DNA of 64,000 nucleotides from Flavivirga eckloniae (GCF_002886045.1 NZ_CP025791.1:1076001-1140000); one strand, 5' to 3'. Shown: positions 50,371-59,937, counted from the stretch's first letter. Notes: a model not told the origin generated them from the letters alone. A program made the numbers and translations.

Positions 50371-51734
50371 ACAAGAGAAATCAACTCCTTTAAAGGCACT
50401 TTATGTTGCTCCCCGGTAGCCATGTTTTTAAGGGTATAGGTATTAGATTCTATTTCCTGATCGCCTACCAAAACAACAAACGGAATAGCACGTTTATTGG
50501 CGTGATTCATTTGCTTTTTCATTTTTGCAGTATCTGGATACAGTTCAGAATTTATACCTTGAGATCGTAATTCGTTAATAGCCTTTAAACTGAATAACGC
50601 TTCTTTCTCACCAAAATTGATAAACAGAACCTCAACATTTTTATTCACTGTTTCTGGAAATAAGTCCAACTCTTCAAGCACTAAAAAAATTCTATCCAAC
50701 CCAAAGCTAATACCAACTCCGCTCACGTTTTTCATGCCGAAAATACCCGTTAAGTCATCATAACGACCACCTCCGCCAATAGAACCCATTTTCACATCTT
50801 TTGGTGCAGACACCTCAAAAATAGCTCCGGTGTAATAGTTTAATCCACGGGCAAGCGTTACATCCAATTGTAAAGCTGCTGTTTTTAATCCTAATTCTGA
50901 AATCGCTGTATTTATAAACGCTAATTCTTCAATCCCTTTTTGTCCTTCTTCAGAAGCCGATAAAATAGTTTTTAAACTATCTATTTGAGACTCAAAAGAA
51001 CCCGACAATGTAAATAATGGTTGAAGCTTAGCAATACCTTCTTCCGAGATCCCTTTACCTAGCATTTCTTCTTTTACTTTTTCCTCGCCTATTTTATCTA
51101 ATTTATCTAACGCAACAGTAAAATCTATTAACTTATCTGAAGCACCAATAACCTCAGCTATTCCAGATAGAATTTTACGGTTATTAATTTTTATGGTGAC
51201 ACCTTCTAATTTTAAGGCTGAAAAAACAGTATCATACAATTGAATAAACTCAACCTCTTGCCAAAGCGATTGACTACCAACGACATCGGCATCACATTGA
51301 AAAAACTCTCTAAAACGCCCTTTTTGCGGTCTGTCTGCTCTCCAAACTGGTTGAATCTGGTAACGCTTAAATGGAAATTCAATTTCGTTTTGGTGTTGTA
51401 CTACGTAGCGTGCAAAAGGCACCGTTAAATCATAACGAAGTGCTTTTTCCGAAATACTTGGCGTTAATTTATTGGAGTTTTTAGAATCGTAAGCTTCACT
51501 GTTAGCTTTAGATAAATAATCTCCCGAATTTAAAATCTTAAAAATCAAGCGATCGCCTTCTTCCCCATATTTACCCATTAAGGTATCAGAGTTTTCAAAA
51601 CTAGGTGTTTCAATGGGTTGAAATCCGAACGTTTCAAAAGCGCCTCGAATGGTATTAAAGATGTAGTGACGCTTTGCTACCTGTTCTGGGTTAAAATCTC
51701 TGGTTCCTTTTGGTATACTTGGTTTTTGAGCCAT
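50364..51734 (-). CDS. hisS: Histidyl-tRNA synthetase
   Basis: A class II aminoacyl-tRNA synthetase that charges tRNA-His. The start [18 protein letters not shown] at 51734 is the normal family N terminus. The open frame runs further upstream to 51842 only because a palindromic repeat happens to be open, and that part is not coding. Motif 2 is seen near [20 protein letters not shown]; the HisRS signatures [14 protein letters not shown] and GGGRYDDL, and motif 3 near [12 protein letters not shown], are present. The anticodon-binding domain forms the last 100 residues. 456 residues is usual. It is convergent with the fourth giant gene and marks the return to housekeeping DNA. Confidence 0.95.
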   Translation of the reverse strand: MAQKPSIPKGTRDFNPEQVAKRHYIFNTIRGAFETFGFQPIETPSFENSDTLMGKYGEEGDRLIFKILNSGDYLSKANSEAYDSKNSNKLTPSISEKALRYDLTVPFARYVVQHQNEIEFPFKRYQIQPVWRADRPQKGRFREFFQCDADVVGSQSLWQEVEFIQLYDTVFSALKLEGVTIKINNRKILSGIAEVIGASDKLIDFTVALDKLDKIGEEKVKEEMLGKGISEEGIAKLQPLFTLSGSFESQIDSLKTILSASEEGQKGIEELAFINTAISELGLKTAALQLDVTLARGLNYYTGAIFEVSAPKDVKMGSIGGGGRYDDLTGIFGMKNVSGVGISFGLDRIFLVLEELDLFPETVNKNVEVLFINFGEKEALFSLKAINELRSQGINSELYPDTAKMKKQMNHANKRAIPFVVLVGDQEIESNTYTLKNMATGEQHKVPLKELISLVK

Positions 51735-51740
51735 ATCAAC

Positions 51741-51832
51741 TTCCCGCTCAGTCGGGAATCTCTTTAAATTATTATTTTTCAATAGTGGATTCCTGCTATC
51801 ACTTCGACTTCGCTCAGTGACCAAGCAGGAAT
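51741..51832. repeat. Flavobacterial REP-like palindromes upstream of hisS
   Basis: TTCCCG/CGGGAA (51741-51758), and a nested palindrome ATTCCTGCT/AGCAGGAAT (51789-51832) with an inner CACT/AGTG stem and the TTCGACTTCGCTC core familiar from flavobacterial intergenic repeats. Confidence 0.65.
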
Positions 51833-51950
51833 GACAAAACAACGCAATGTTTTAATCAACGGCAAAAATATATAATGAAATTGTTATTACCTGCTTTTTC
51901 AATAGAAAAAAGCCTGAGGGTTTATTAAATTGAAACTGAATTAAAAAAAA

Positions 51951-51983
51951 GCAGATTGCTTCGTCGTGCTTCCTCACAATGAT
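51951..51983. repeat. Flavobacterial intergenic repeat (GATTGCTTCGTCGTGC type)
   Basis: AGATTGCTTCGTCGTGCTTC followed by CTCACAATGA resembles a short repeat widespread between genes in Bacteroidota. It lies between hisS and the NTF2-like gene. Confidence 0.5.
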
Positions 51984-51990
51984 ACTTTCG

Positions 51991-52467
51991 TTATTTTATT
52001 TTCCCATCATGAAATCCAGCTCTTTTCCACGCTCCAGATTCATACACCCAAATATTAGTAATTCGATATTCATTCTTTTTAATGTCATTGTTCCTTTTAT
52101 TTGATACAGTAACCTTTCCTGTTACAATGGCTGTATTTCCATGCAATTCAATTTCTGTTTCTTCCAGCTTATATTCAATGACTTCTAATGCTCCCGATTG
52201 AATTTCCTTTTCCCTTTTGCTCAAGTAATTAATCCAATCATTTTTTCTTATCGATTTTAAATTACCGTTAGTATGCAGATAATTTTCGGTTATCATAGAT
52301 TCCAAAACCTTTACATGACCTTCTTGAAAAGCTTTGTTAAATTTATCTATCGATTCCATTAATTGAGTTAAATCGGTTTCTGGGGTTTTCTTTACTTTTT
52401 CCTTATCTGTACAGTTGAAAAAAGCTAAAACCAATGCCATGGATAAAAATGTTTTAAATAACTTCAT
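51991..52467 (-). CDS. NTF2-like (DUF4440/SnoaL-type) lipoprotein
   Basis: A 158-residue protein with a lipoprotein signal (LVLAFFNC, lipid Cys near 19). The body has an NTF2-like cone fold pattern: helical start (FNKAFQEGHVKVLESMITENYLH), then strands ending IWVYESGAWKRAGFHDGKI. Such domains can be enzymes or ligand binders; no catalytic residues can be assigned. It stands alone, with 160 bp of AT-rich DNA upstream. Confidence 0.7.
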   Translation of the reverse strand: MKLFKTFLSMALVLAFFNCTDKEKVKKTPETDLTQLMESIDKFNKAFQEGHVKVLESMITENYLHTNGNLKSIRKNDWINYLSKREKEIQSGALEVIEYKLEETEIELHGNTAIVTGKVTVSNKRNNDIKKNEYRITNIWVYESGAWKRAGFHDGKIK

Positions 52468-52629
52468 AAGTTTGGGTTTTTGATTCTAATAAAAAGCTAG
52501 CACACAACACTTTATTACTTAATCTCTCAACACTAAAACTAATGTTTTCTAACAATATTTTTAACTTGTTATTAAAAATATTACTTTTTCATATAACATC
52601 CGAGGAATTAAAAATCAGAATACTTTCTA

Positions 52630-53328
52630 TTATTTTAAATCACCAAATTCTAAATACACTTGTTCTAATAGATGCAACGAAGAATCATTTATCTTTAATT
52701 TATTACCACTAACACCTATAGGGGTATTACCTGTTTCGCTCAATTTAAGAATAGAAAATTTTTCACCTTTTAAAATGGCGTCTATATCGGTATTCACTTC
52801 AATAATTTGCTCAAAATCTGGCTTATTTGTTATTTCATGAGCTATAAATTGTTGCTTTTTATTTCCGAATAAAATATAATTAGCTGTTGTTGCTTTAGCT
52901 TCTTCTGGATTAAACTTTTTAAAGTAAACAACCTCCTTAATTGTAACTTCAATATTTTTTAATATCGCTACGCCCCCTCTTTCAAAATGGCCTCTATAAA
53001 GGTTTATTTTAAATGGTTTAGGGTCACTAACCATATCCGGCAACACAAATCGTTCTGGCTCGATAGTATACGTTGGATTGTTAGGATGTTCTTTTTTATC
53101 TGCCAGATAGGACGCCTTATCTTTATTTGATAACGTTAATTTCAATATAACCTGATAATCGTGAGGAGTATGGAACATTGGTAAATGAGACGCATAAATC
53201 ATCTCACTTCCAAAAAGAAGCATACCATGAGTTGACGGTTTATCTTTACTGTGTTGTGCATGTTCATGCTGTGCATTGGTGCTTATTGAAAATAAAACAT
53301 AAGCGATGATGAGCGTTATTTTTTTCAT
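52630..53328 (-). CDS. Secreted His-rich protein of unknown function
   Basis: A 232-residue protein with a Sec signal ending near STNAQ. The mature start is rich in histidine (HEHAQHSKD), and a further cluster, YASHLPMFHTPHDYQV, looks able to bind metal. The rest is beta-rich and contains no family I can name. It lies 43 bp downstream of the metallo-beta-lactamase-fold gene in the same direction, so the two are probably cotranscribed. A role in metal handling is a guess based on histidine content. Confidence 0.6.
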   Translation of the reverse strand: MKKITLIIAYVLFSISTNAQHEHAQHSKDKPSTHGMLLFGSEMIYASHLPMFHTPHDYQVILKLTLSNKDKASYLADKKEHPNNPTYTIEPERFVLPDMVSDPKPFKINLYRGHFERGGVAILKNIEVTIKEVVYFKKFNPEEAKATTANYILFGNKKQQFIAHEITNKPDFEQIIEVNTDIDAILKGEKFSILKLSETGNTPIGVSGNKLKINDSSLHLLEQVYLEFGDLK

Positions 53329-53371
53329 TAGTTAGTTAAATAAAATTGTTATTGATATACAAAGTCTATTG

Positions 53372-54280
53372 TTATTTGATTGGGTAAATGATAAATTTTT
53401 CAAATACCTTTTTAATTGGTTTGTCTCCTAATTCCTTAAGAGTTGATTGAAGTTCTTTTAAGTCCTCTACAGTTAATTGTAGCTTTTGTTCTTTGGGATG
53501 ATAGGTAGATCCTATAGGGTAATCCACACCACTTGTTGTTGACATTTCAATATGATTACCTAAAATATACTTAATCTCATGTGTTTTTGTAAAATCGACA
53601 AGTTTGCTAATACTCGCTTTAAATGATAACCAGTCGTCAACATATAAACGTCCAGGGTAAAAAGTATCTCCTGTTAGCAACAGCTTAGAAGAGGTATCGT
53701 ATAATGCTATTGATGTTTCTTGATGCCCCGGTATAGGAATTATTTTTATCAATCTATCTCCGAGTTCAAAATCCACTATATCTTTAGGCCAGTTGGTAAA
53801 CCTAAAAAACGCTATAACATCATTTTTTTCAAGACCCACAACTGTTGTTTCTGGCTTATTGATAAATTGTGTATCTGCGGCATAATGGTCACCGTGTTTG
53901 TGCGTATGCGCTACTACTAATTCTATTTTTTTGCTTTGTTGCTCCTCCCAATTTTTTACGATCTTATTAACGGTTCGGTATAAAGGAAATGTTTCTTCCT
54001 CTTTTGTTGCTCCCGTATCCATTAATAGCGCCTTATCCTTACCTAAAAATAAAAACATAAACGGTGCTTCGTAGTTTGTGCACTTATTTTGCCTTAATAT
54101 CCAAGTATTGGCATCATACTTTACGACTTGTATTAAATCGTCTGTGTTTTTTTTACAGTCCTCCGATCCGTGAATCCAATTTAGTTTTTCAAGATCAACC
54201 TGTCCTATCACAGATAAACAACAGGTATAATTAACAAGAATTATGATTAAGACATTTATAATACTTTTTTTTCTGTGCAT
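53372..54280 (-). CDS. Secreted metallo-beta-lactamase-fold hydrolase
   Basis: A 302-residue protein with an N-terminal hydrophobic signal ending near SVIGQ. The metal site HxHxDH is complete (H127-K-H129-G-D131-H132 in AHTHKHGDHYA). GHQETS, LLTGDTFYPG and GNHIEMS follow in the positions of the further ligands. The fold covers beta-lactamases, glyoxalase II-like and other hydrolases; the substrate is not predictable here. It is first of a probable two-gene unit with the His-rich secreted protein. Confidence 0.8.
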   Translation of the reverse strand: MHRKKSIINVLIIILVNYTCCLSVIGQVDLEKLNWIHGSEDCKKNTDDLIQVVKYDANTWILRQNKCTNYEAPFMFLFLGKDKALLMDTGATKEEETFPLYRTVNKIVKNWEEQQSKKIELVVAHTHKHGDHYAADTQFINKPETTVVGLEKNDVIAFFRFTNWPKDIVDFELGDRLIKIIPIPGHQETSIALYDTSSKLLLTGDTFYPGRLYVDDWLSFKASISKLVDFTKTHEIKYILGNHIEMSTTSGVDYPIGSTYHPKEQKLQLTVEDLKELQSTLKELGDKPIKKVFEKFIIYPIK

Positions 54281-54379
54281 CGTTTCAAATTTAATTAAAA
54301 GGGTATTTGTTTATGGTTGAGACTGGATAAGCCCTAAGTTACCAAATATTAGGGATTCATCGCTTGCCGTTATGTAACA

Positions 54380-54841
54380 TTATCGGTTATTCTTCAAATA
54401 GGCATCAAATTGTTCGCCAAGAACCTCAAGAGACCAGAACAAATCGGAAATAAAACTCTTATCGTCTCTATTAACATGCATTTGAAATGTTAAGAACTTA
54501 CCATCAACACCAATTTTTGAACCTTTTAAATCAAGAATTGAAATAGCGATTTCATTTGATAGTAAAAATGCATTGGCTTTACTTTTTTTTCCGCTCATTG
54601 TTAGAAACTCAGAGCGCGTAACAAATTCCATAAAAACAGATCTTTTGATGATACACTTCGGAAAATCCTCGAATAAGTTAGATTTTCTGTATTTTATATT
54701 GAGTTTGTATTTACGCTTTGTCCAGGCAACATAAACTTCGAGATTTCCAGTACTAATATTCTCAACAAATTTTCGAGAACCTTTATTTTTATCTAGTGAT
54801 TTTTCAAAAATAAGATTAGCTATGTTATGAATATCCGCCAA
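54380..54841 (-). CDS. Unknown cytosolic protein
   Basis: A 153-residue soluble protein without signal or membrane segment, rich in Lys and hydrophobic strand patterns (YVAWTKRKYKLNIKYRKSNL). No family was recognised. It lies 52 bp downstream of the DUF6495-like gene on the same strand and may be cotranscribed. Confidence 0.55.
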   Translation of the reverse strand: MADIHNIANLIFEKSLDKNKGSRKFVENISTGNLEVYVAWTKRKYKLNIKYRKSNLFEDFPKCIIKRSVFMEFVTRSEFLTMSGKKSKANAFLLSNEIAISILDLKGSKIGVDGKFLTFQMHVNRDDKSFISDLFWSLEVLGEQFDAYLKNNR

Positions 54842-54893
54842 AATTTATCGGTTAAGTAATAATGTATTTTTGGCTTGAGTTCTAAACAAGCAA

Positions 54894-55361
54894 TCAGTTT
54901 ATCAACTTATCAAAATAATTAAACAAGTCGCCTTTAGTAATAACAGCACCCTGTTCAATCATTTTAAACTTATCCAGATTTTTATCGTCTGTATAATCCT
55001 TATCGGCTTGTAAAAACTCAACATTTTCATCCATTAAGTTTTCACGTAACCAAGCATAGCCTTCTTTCGTAGTAATATCTATGTCATTTTTTAAGTTAAT
55101 CACTATAGCCTGCATTTTATCTTCCTTTAAATGAAACAAATACATATGCTGTGGCGATATGTGCTCTAAATACTCTGCTTTATTTAAAACACCTTCCCAA
55201 ATTAAATCACTAAAAACATCCAGTTCTGTTTCTGCTAACTCTGGCTTATTTGTTTTTAAATTGGTCCACTCCTCTGCAGTAACGGATTGTGTTGCCAAAA
55301 AGTTAATGAACTCCTGATGTAACTCTTCAAACTGTTCTTTGGTAAGTCTTGCGTACTTCAT
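54894..55361 (-). CDS. DUF6495-like small acidic protein
   Basis: A 155-residue cytosolic acidic protein opening MKYARLTKEQFEELHQEFIN and continuing FLATQSVTAEEW, which I associate with the flavobacterial DUF6495 family. No function is known for it. It contains a conserved-looking HMYLFHLKEDKMQAIV segment. Upstream lies the second copy of the structured repeat element; downstream is the unknown gene at 54380. Confidence 0.6.
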   Translation of the reverse strand: MKYARLTKEQFEELHQEFINFLATQSVTAEEWTNLKTNKPELAETELDVFSDLIWEGVLNKAEYLEHISPQHMYLFHLKEDKMQAIVINLKNDIDITTKEGYAWLRENLMDENVEFLQADKDYTDDKNLDKFKMIEQGAVITKGDLFNYFDKLIN

Positions 55362-55386
55362 TTAAGTTAAAATATAATTATAATGA

Positions 55387-55465
55387 GATCCCGCTAAAAA
55401 GCGGGATTAGTTCAACTAACAAGTTTTAGTTCGTTTATTAACTCCTAAAACTTGAGTTTCACTAA
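55387..55465 (+). repeat. Structured intergenic repeat element, copy 2
   Basis: ATCCCGCT/AGCGGGAT (55388-55395, 55400-55407), TTAGTTC, a hairpin AAGTTTTAG/CTAAAACTT (55421-55453) and GAGTTTCACTAA. The ends match copy 1 at 45040-45144 while the hairpin arms differ in sequence but pair perfectly. Confidence 0.6.
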
Positions 55466-55467
55466 AA

Positions 55468-55499
55468 AAATTTGCGCCTCTTTTCAGAGGCGCAAATTT
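55468..55499 (-). terminator. Terminator of the TonB-dependent receptor gene
   Basis: AAATTTGCGCCTC and GAGGCGCAAATTT are perfect 13-bp arms with a 6-base loop, followed by a T run on the minus strand, 23 bp past the stop. Confidence 0.85.
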
Positions 55500-55521
55500 A
55501 AGAATATATATGGTATTATTT

Positions 55522-58500
55522 TTAGAAAATATAACGTAACCCAAATTGAGCTTGCCATCTGGAAGCTAAACTGGAATCAAACCCGAAACTTTGAGCATCA
55601 GATCCTTCACTAAAAGTGTAAACCGGTGTAGCTCCAGAAGTATCAACACTTATAGGAGACATGTTATTAGGCTGCTCTACCACACCCCAATCTGAATTTA
55701 ATAGGTTTCCAAAATTAAGAACATCAATACTTAACTGAAGTGTATTTGTTTTATCTCCACTTACATTAAATTTAAAATCCTGTAAGATTTTAATATCCCA
55801 TCTGCTTCTCCATGGCGATAAAGCGCCATATCTTTCAAAATAACGCCCTCTGTTTTCACTTAAATAATCGTCCTGTTGAATAAATCTTTCAAAATCTTCC
55901 GCTTGTCCAGGACCAGAGAATTGCATCTGTTGTACTTCACTTGCTGTAGGGATATAAATAAGGTCATTGTTCTGGAAAGAACTATCTCCATTTATATTAC
56001 CTGCATATGTATAATTAAAACGACCACCTTGCGCATATTCACAAAATGCAGAAACTGTAGTCGCCATTTTATCACTTGCATACGACCATTTTTTACTAGC
56101 TAAACCTATAAAACGATGTGTATCTCCATATTTGGAATAAGACAACACATCATTATTCGCGTTACCTAAATTAGGGTTAAAATCAAAAGCATCCCCTGTA
56201 ATTTCAGCTTCTATGGAGTTTACGTCTTTAGCATTTAAATAGTTGTATGCTAAACTTGTATAAATACCATTCTCAAACGTTTTTTGAGCTTTTAAACTAG
56301 CATTCCAAATACGCCCTTTATCAGAATTTGTAAATACATAGGCATTATTACCTCTATCAGCAGGTAAATAAGTTGGTCTGTTATCGCCAGGCGCATTAAG
56401 TGTACCTGATGGATTTCTTAATCCCCAGTTTTGTACATGAGCACCATTAATATCCTTAGTATAAGATACATCTCCTGTTAAAACAATACCATTTTCAAAT
56501 TTATGATCGGCTCCTACATTGGTTCTCCATACTTGTGGCCATTTAAATTCTGGGTCTACCACTTGATAAAAGAAAAAATCTAATCCTTGTACTTGATTTC
56601 CTAGCCATACAAATGGAAAACGACCAGTAAATACACCTGTACCACCTCTTATTTGTGTTTTACTTTCCCCATTAACATCCCAGTTAAAACCTAAACGTGG
56701 AGAAATAAGAAATTTATTATTTGGTAATTTTCTAGAATCTATTAAAGTTTCTTGATTTGTGTTGGGGTTAAAATAAGGAATCGTTGGATCGAAAGTAAAA
56801 GGTTTTCTTGCTATGTTTTCATCTATTTTATTCTTGGTATCAAAATATAATGGCTTATCAAATCTAATACCGTAAGTTAATTTGAAATTATCATTTACAT
56901 TCCATTCGTCCTGTACATAAAACGCCAATTGTCCAACATTTGTCTCGGCTAAAGACCATCCATCGCCAGCAGCCAAAGCATTATTAGTATTAAAAACATT
57001 ATCTGCATTAGCTAATGCAGCAGCTAATGTACCATCATTTACATCAGTTAGAAAAGCATTTAAATCAGGATAAGCTGCAAATGCTCCCACTTCCTGATTA
57101 AAATCACCATCTTCATCATAGCCAAAAGCTCCCAAATTAAAAGAGTTATCAAATTGAAATTTTTCAAAAGAGAATCCTATAGTAAATGTGTGACTTCCTT
57201 TAACTACATTTAAATTGTTGGTAAGTTGAAATACTTTTTGATCCAATCTATTATTAATAGAAAATGGCTCATGACCTGCGATAATATAATTAGAACCACT
57301 TCCATCTTGAATAGTAATAGCTGGTGCTGGAGTCGATAAAGGATCTCTAAAATCATCAAAATGAGTATAACCTACTTGGAATTTGTTTGTCATATCTCCA
57401 GATAATGTTGAATTTAGTTCTAATTGCAATGATTGTATCCCATTATTTATTTCGTATCCTGAATTTTCAAACTGAAGTACTGTAAAGCTTGGCCCTCTAA
57501 CCCCTAAAGCGGTGGGGTGTGCTGGTTTTTCTTTTGATGCGTTTAAAAAGTTATAGATAATCGCTAAACGATTATTATCATTGATATTCCAATCTAGTTT
57601 AAGAATTCCTTTGGTAGATTCAGATCCATAGGTAAATCCTTCGTAAGCACCTGTATTGTATCCTAATGTTGCCAGAGCATTTGATACACTCATTAAGTCA
57701 CTTTCACTTACTCTAGATTCGTTAATTGCTCCAGAACCTGTATTAGGTATCCAACCATTAGTTCCTAAATCTGTTCTATCATCTTTTTCAAAATTAGCGA
57801 AAAAGAACAGTTTACTTTTTATTATAGGGCCTCCAATACTAATACCATATTGTACTTGCTCTAAATCTGGTTTCGTAACATCTTCTCCTTTTATTTTTCC
57901 TCCTGTTAAATCCTCATTTCTAAAGAACCCGTAAACAGTACCATGAAACTCATTTGTTCCACTTTTAGTAACCGCATTAACTGAAGCTCCTGTAAATCCT
58001 GATTGGGTAACATCATATGGTGCCGTTGAAACAGATATTTGGTCTATGGCATCTAATGAGATAGGCTGCGCTCCAGTTTGTCCTCCGGGAGTAGGAGCAT
58101 CTAAACCAAAAGGATTATTAAAAATAGCACCATCCAGAGAAAAATTATTGTATTGATCGTTTCTACCTCCAAAAGAATTTCCACTAGCAGATGGTTCTAA
58201 TCTTGTAAAATCTGCTGCCGATCTGGAAATAGTTGGTAGGCGTGTTAATTCACGGCGTCCCACACTGGTTTCTGCACCAGTACGATCGCTACCAAAAGTT
58301 CCTGTTCCTCCGGTTCCCTGAATAACTATCGCTTCCAGTTCTTCGTTATCTGCTACTAACGTAACATCTAAATTGGTTGTTTTACCTAAAGTTAAGAACA
58401 CATTATTAAATGTTTGTTCTTGAAACCCTATAAAACTCACTGTAATCGAGTAAGGTCCCCCTACTCTTAAATTTAATAAGTTAAATCTTCCATCAAAGTT

Positions 58501-58674
58501 CGTAGCTGCTCCATACTTTGTACCAGTTGGTGTGTGAATGGCCAGTACATTGGCTCCTGGAAGAGGTTCGGATTTTTCGTCTAGAATTAGACCTTTAATG
58601 TTCGATGTTGTGACCTGCGAAAATGCAAGCGCACCAAAGAACAAGAAAAAAATTGCGAGGGTAGTTTTTTTCAT
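55522..58674 (-). CDS. Oar-type TonB-dependent outer-membrane receptor
   Basis: A 1050-residue outer-membrane protein. Signal peptide to about 20 (GALAFSQ); carboxypeptidase-regulatory-like domain (about 25-110, VTTSNIKGLILDEKSEPLPG); plug (about 120-245, RLPTISRSAADFTRL, SLDGAIFNNPFG, VNAVTKSGTNEFHG); then a 22-strand-type barrel ending in FGLRYIF. The TKSGTNEFHG signature and length place it with the Oar/OmpA-related receptors, not with SusC. Oar-like receptors are implicated in adhesion or protein and peptide transport in some Bacteroidota and myxobacteria. No SusD follows. A perfect palindrome lies in the leader, and a strong terminator ends the unit. Confidence 0.88.
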   Translation of the reverse strand: MKKTTLAIFFLFFGALAFSQVTTSNIKGLILDEKSEPLPGANVLAIHTPTGTKYGAATNFDGRFNLLNLRVGGPYSITVSFIGFQEQTFNNVFLTLGKTTNLDVTLVADNEELEAIVIQGTGGTGTFGSDRTGAETSVGRRELTRLPTISRSAADFTRLEPSASGNSFGGRNDQYNNFSLDGAIFNNPFGLDAPTPGGQTGAQPISLDAIDQISVSTAPYDVTQSGFTGASVNAVTKSGTNEFHGTVYGFFRNEDLTGGKIKGEDVTKPDLEQVQYGISIGGPIIKSKLFFFANFEKDDRTDLGTNGWIPNTGSGAINESRVSESDLMSVSNALATLGYNTGAYEGFTYGSESTKGILKLDWNINDNNRLAIIYNFLNASKEKPAHPTALGVRGPSFTVLQFENSGYEINNGIQSLQLELNSTLSGDMTNKFQVGYTHFDDFRDPLSTPAPAITIQDGSGSNYIIAGHEPFSINNRLDQKVFQLTNNLNVVKGSHTFTIGFSFEKFQFDNSFNLGAFGYDEDGDFNQEVGAFAAYPDLNAFLTDVNDGTLAAALANADNVFNTNNALAAGDGWSLAETNVGQLAFYVQDEWNVNDNFKLTYGIRFDKPLYFDTKNKIDENIARKPFTFDPTIPYFNPNTNQETLIDSRKLPNNKFLISPRLGFNWDVNGESKTQIRGGTGVFTGRFPFVWLGNQVQGLDFFFYQVVDPEFKWPQVWRTNVGADHKFENGIVLTGDVSYTKDINGAHVQNWGLRNPSGTLNAPGDNRPTYLPADRGNNAYVFTNSDKGRIWNASLKAQKTFENGIYTSLAYNYLNAKDVNSIEAEITGDAFDFNPNLGNANNDVLSYSKYGDTHRFIGLASKKWSYASDKMATTVSAFCEYAQGGRFNYTYAGNINGDSSFQNNDLIYIPTASEVQQMQFSGPGQAEDFERFIQQDDYLSENRGRYFERYGALSPWRSRWDIKILQDFKFNVSGDKTNTLQLSIDVLNFGNLLNSDWGVVEQPNNMSPISVDTSGATPVYTFSEGSDAQSFGFDSSLASRWQAQFGLRYIF

Positions 58675-58699
58675 ATGAGTATAGTTTAGTTTAGTTGTC

Positions 58700-58717
58700 T
58701 ACTATGCATGCATAGTA
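58700..58717. promoter_or_regulatory. Perfect 18-bp palindrome upstream of the Oar receptor
   Basis: TACTATGCATGCATAGTA is a perfect palindrome 26-43 bp before the start codon. Position and form suit the operator of a dimeric repressor such as a MarR-type protein; no regulator gene is adjacent. Confidence 0.5.
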
Positions 58718-58737
58718 ACATGTCGAAACAAAAATAA

Positions 58738-58768
58738 AGAAAAAAAAGCCATTCATAAGAATGGCTTT
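58738..58768 (-). terminator. Terminator of the rpsF-rpsR-rplI operon
   Basis: AAAGCCATTC and GAATGGCTTT arms around a 4-base loop, followed on the minus strand by a long T-rich run. Confidence 0.85.
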
Positions 58769-58807
58769 ACAATATTTAAAAGTTTTATTAACTAATTGTT
58801 AATACTA

Positions 58808-59254
58808 CTATTTAGCTTGTGCTATAACCTCGAAAGGTAAATCAACAGATACTTCTCTGTGTAAACGTACAACAGCATTATATTTACCTGTACGTTTAAC
58901 TGTAGTAACTGTAATGAATTTTTTATCGATAGCTTGACCTTCTTTTTCTAAAGCTTCAGCTATGTTGATATTATTTACAGAACCAAATAATTTGTCTCCT
59001 GCTCCTACTTTCGCAGGTATCTTAATTTCTAATGCTTTTAAAGCTTCAGCAACTTTGTTAGCATCGTCAACTATTTTCTTTTCTTTAAAAGCTCTTTGCT
59101 TTAAATTCTCCGCTAAAACTTTCTTTGCAGAAACTGTAGCTAGAATAGCTTGTCCTTGAGGAATTAAAAAATTTCTACCATAACCGTTCTTAACTGTTAC
59201 AACATCGTCTTTAAATCCTAAATTTTCAACGTCTTGTTTTAATATAAGTTCCAT
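58808..59254 (-). CDS. rplI: 50S ribosomal protein L9
   Basis: A 148-residue protein. MELILKQDVENLGFKDDVVT and then VKNGYGRNFLIPQGQA form the standard L9 N-terminal domain and signature. A central helix rich in Lys and Ala and a C-terminal domain follow. It binds 23S rRNA in the L1-stalk region. It is the third gene of the rpsF-rpsR-rplI cluster, 13 bp after rpsR, and is followed by the operon terminator. Confidence 0.97.
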   Translation of the reverse strand: MELILKQDVENLGFKDDVVTVKNGYGRNFLIPQGQAILATVSAKKVLAENLKQRAFKEKKIVDDANKVAEALKALEIKIPAKVGAGDKLFGSVNNINIAEALEKEGQAIDKKFITVTTVKRTGKYNAVVRLHREVSVDLPFEVIAQAK

Positions 59255-59267
59255 TGTTATCGGTATT

Positions 59268-59564
59268 TTATTTTAATAAATCTGCTACGTAAGGCATTAA
59301 GGCCAAGTGACGTGCTCTTTTTACGGCTACAGATACTTTTCTTTGATACTTTAAAGAAGTTCCTGTTAAACGTCTTGGTAAAATTTTACCTTGCTCGTTT
59401 ACAAACTTTAATAAGAAATCTGGATCTTTATAATCTATGTATTTAATACCAGATTTTTTGAAACGACAGTATTTCTTTTGTTTGTTTGTCTCAATATTCA
59501 ACGGCGTTAAATATCTAATTTCTCCGTCTTTTTTTCCTTTTGATTGTTGTTCTATCGATGACAT
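59268..59564 (-). CDS. rpsR: 30S ribosomal protein S18
   Basis: A 98-residue protein. The core [40 protein letters not shown] and [20 protein letters not shown] is typical of S18. Its N-terminal tail has the extension common in Bacteroidota. It pairs with S6 on the small-subunit platform. It lies 2 bp after rpsF and 13 bp before rplI. Confidence 0.97.
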   Translation of the reverse strand: MSSIEQQSKGKKDGEIRYLTPLNIETNKQKKYCRFKKSGIKYIDYKDPDFLLKFVNEQGKILPRRLTGTSLKYQRKVSVAVKRARHLALMPYVADLLK

Positions 59565-59566
59565 AA

Positions 59567-59905
59567 TTAAGCTTTTTGTTTAAGTTTTTCTCTTCTTCTC
59601 TCTGCCCAAGAAATAGCGTGTTTATCTAACGATACCGTTAAATAACGCATAAAACGCTCATCACGTCTAAACTCTACTTCTAAAGCATTAATTACTTCAC
59701 CTGGCACGGTGTACTCAAACAAGTGATAGAATCCACTTTTCTTGTTTTGTATTGGGTAGGCCAGTTTTTTAAGCCCCCAATTTTCTTTAGATACCATCTT
59801 AGCTCCGTTAGAAACAAGAAAATCTTCGTATTTCTTTACTGTTTCCTTTATCTGATCTTCAGATAAAACGGGATTTAAGATGAAAACAGTTTCATAATGA
59901 TTCAT
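59567..59905 (-). CDS. rpsF: 30S ribosomal protein S6
   Basis: A 112-residue protein. [40 protein letters not shown] and [17 protein letters not shown] are family hallmarks. It binds S18 and 16S rRNA. It is the first gene of the operon; a TATTTTTG -7 box lies 33 bp upstream. Confidence 0.97.
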   Translation of the reverse strand: MNHYETVFILNPVLSEDQIKETVKKYEDFLVSNGAKMVSKENWGLKKLAYPIQNKKSGFYHLFEYTVPGEVINALEVEFRRDERFMRYLTVSLDKHAISWAERRREKLKQKA

Positions 59906-59937
59906 AAAAATCTATATTTATTATTAAAAATTGGGTG

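Noticed and set aside
51735-51842. N-terminal extension of hisS
   Set aside because: The extra 36 codons are read from palindromic intergenic repeats, and the family start [10 protein letters not shown] is internal.
55522-58674. TonB-dependent receptor considered as the SusC of the glycan locus
   Set aside because: TKSGTNEFHG plug signature and overall form are Oar-like, there is no SusD next to it, and it is separated from the locus by housekeeping genes.
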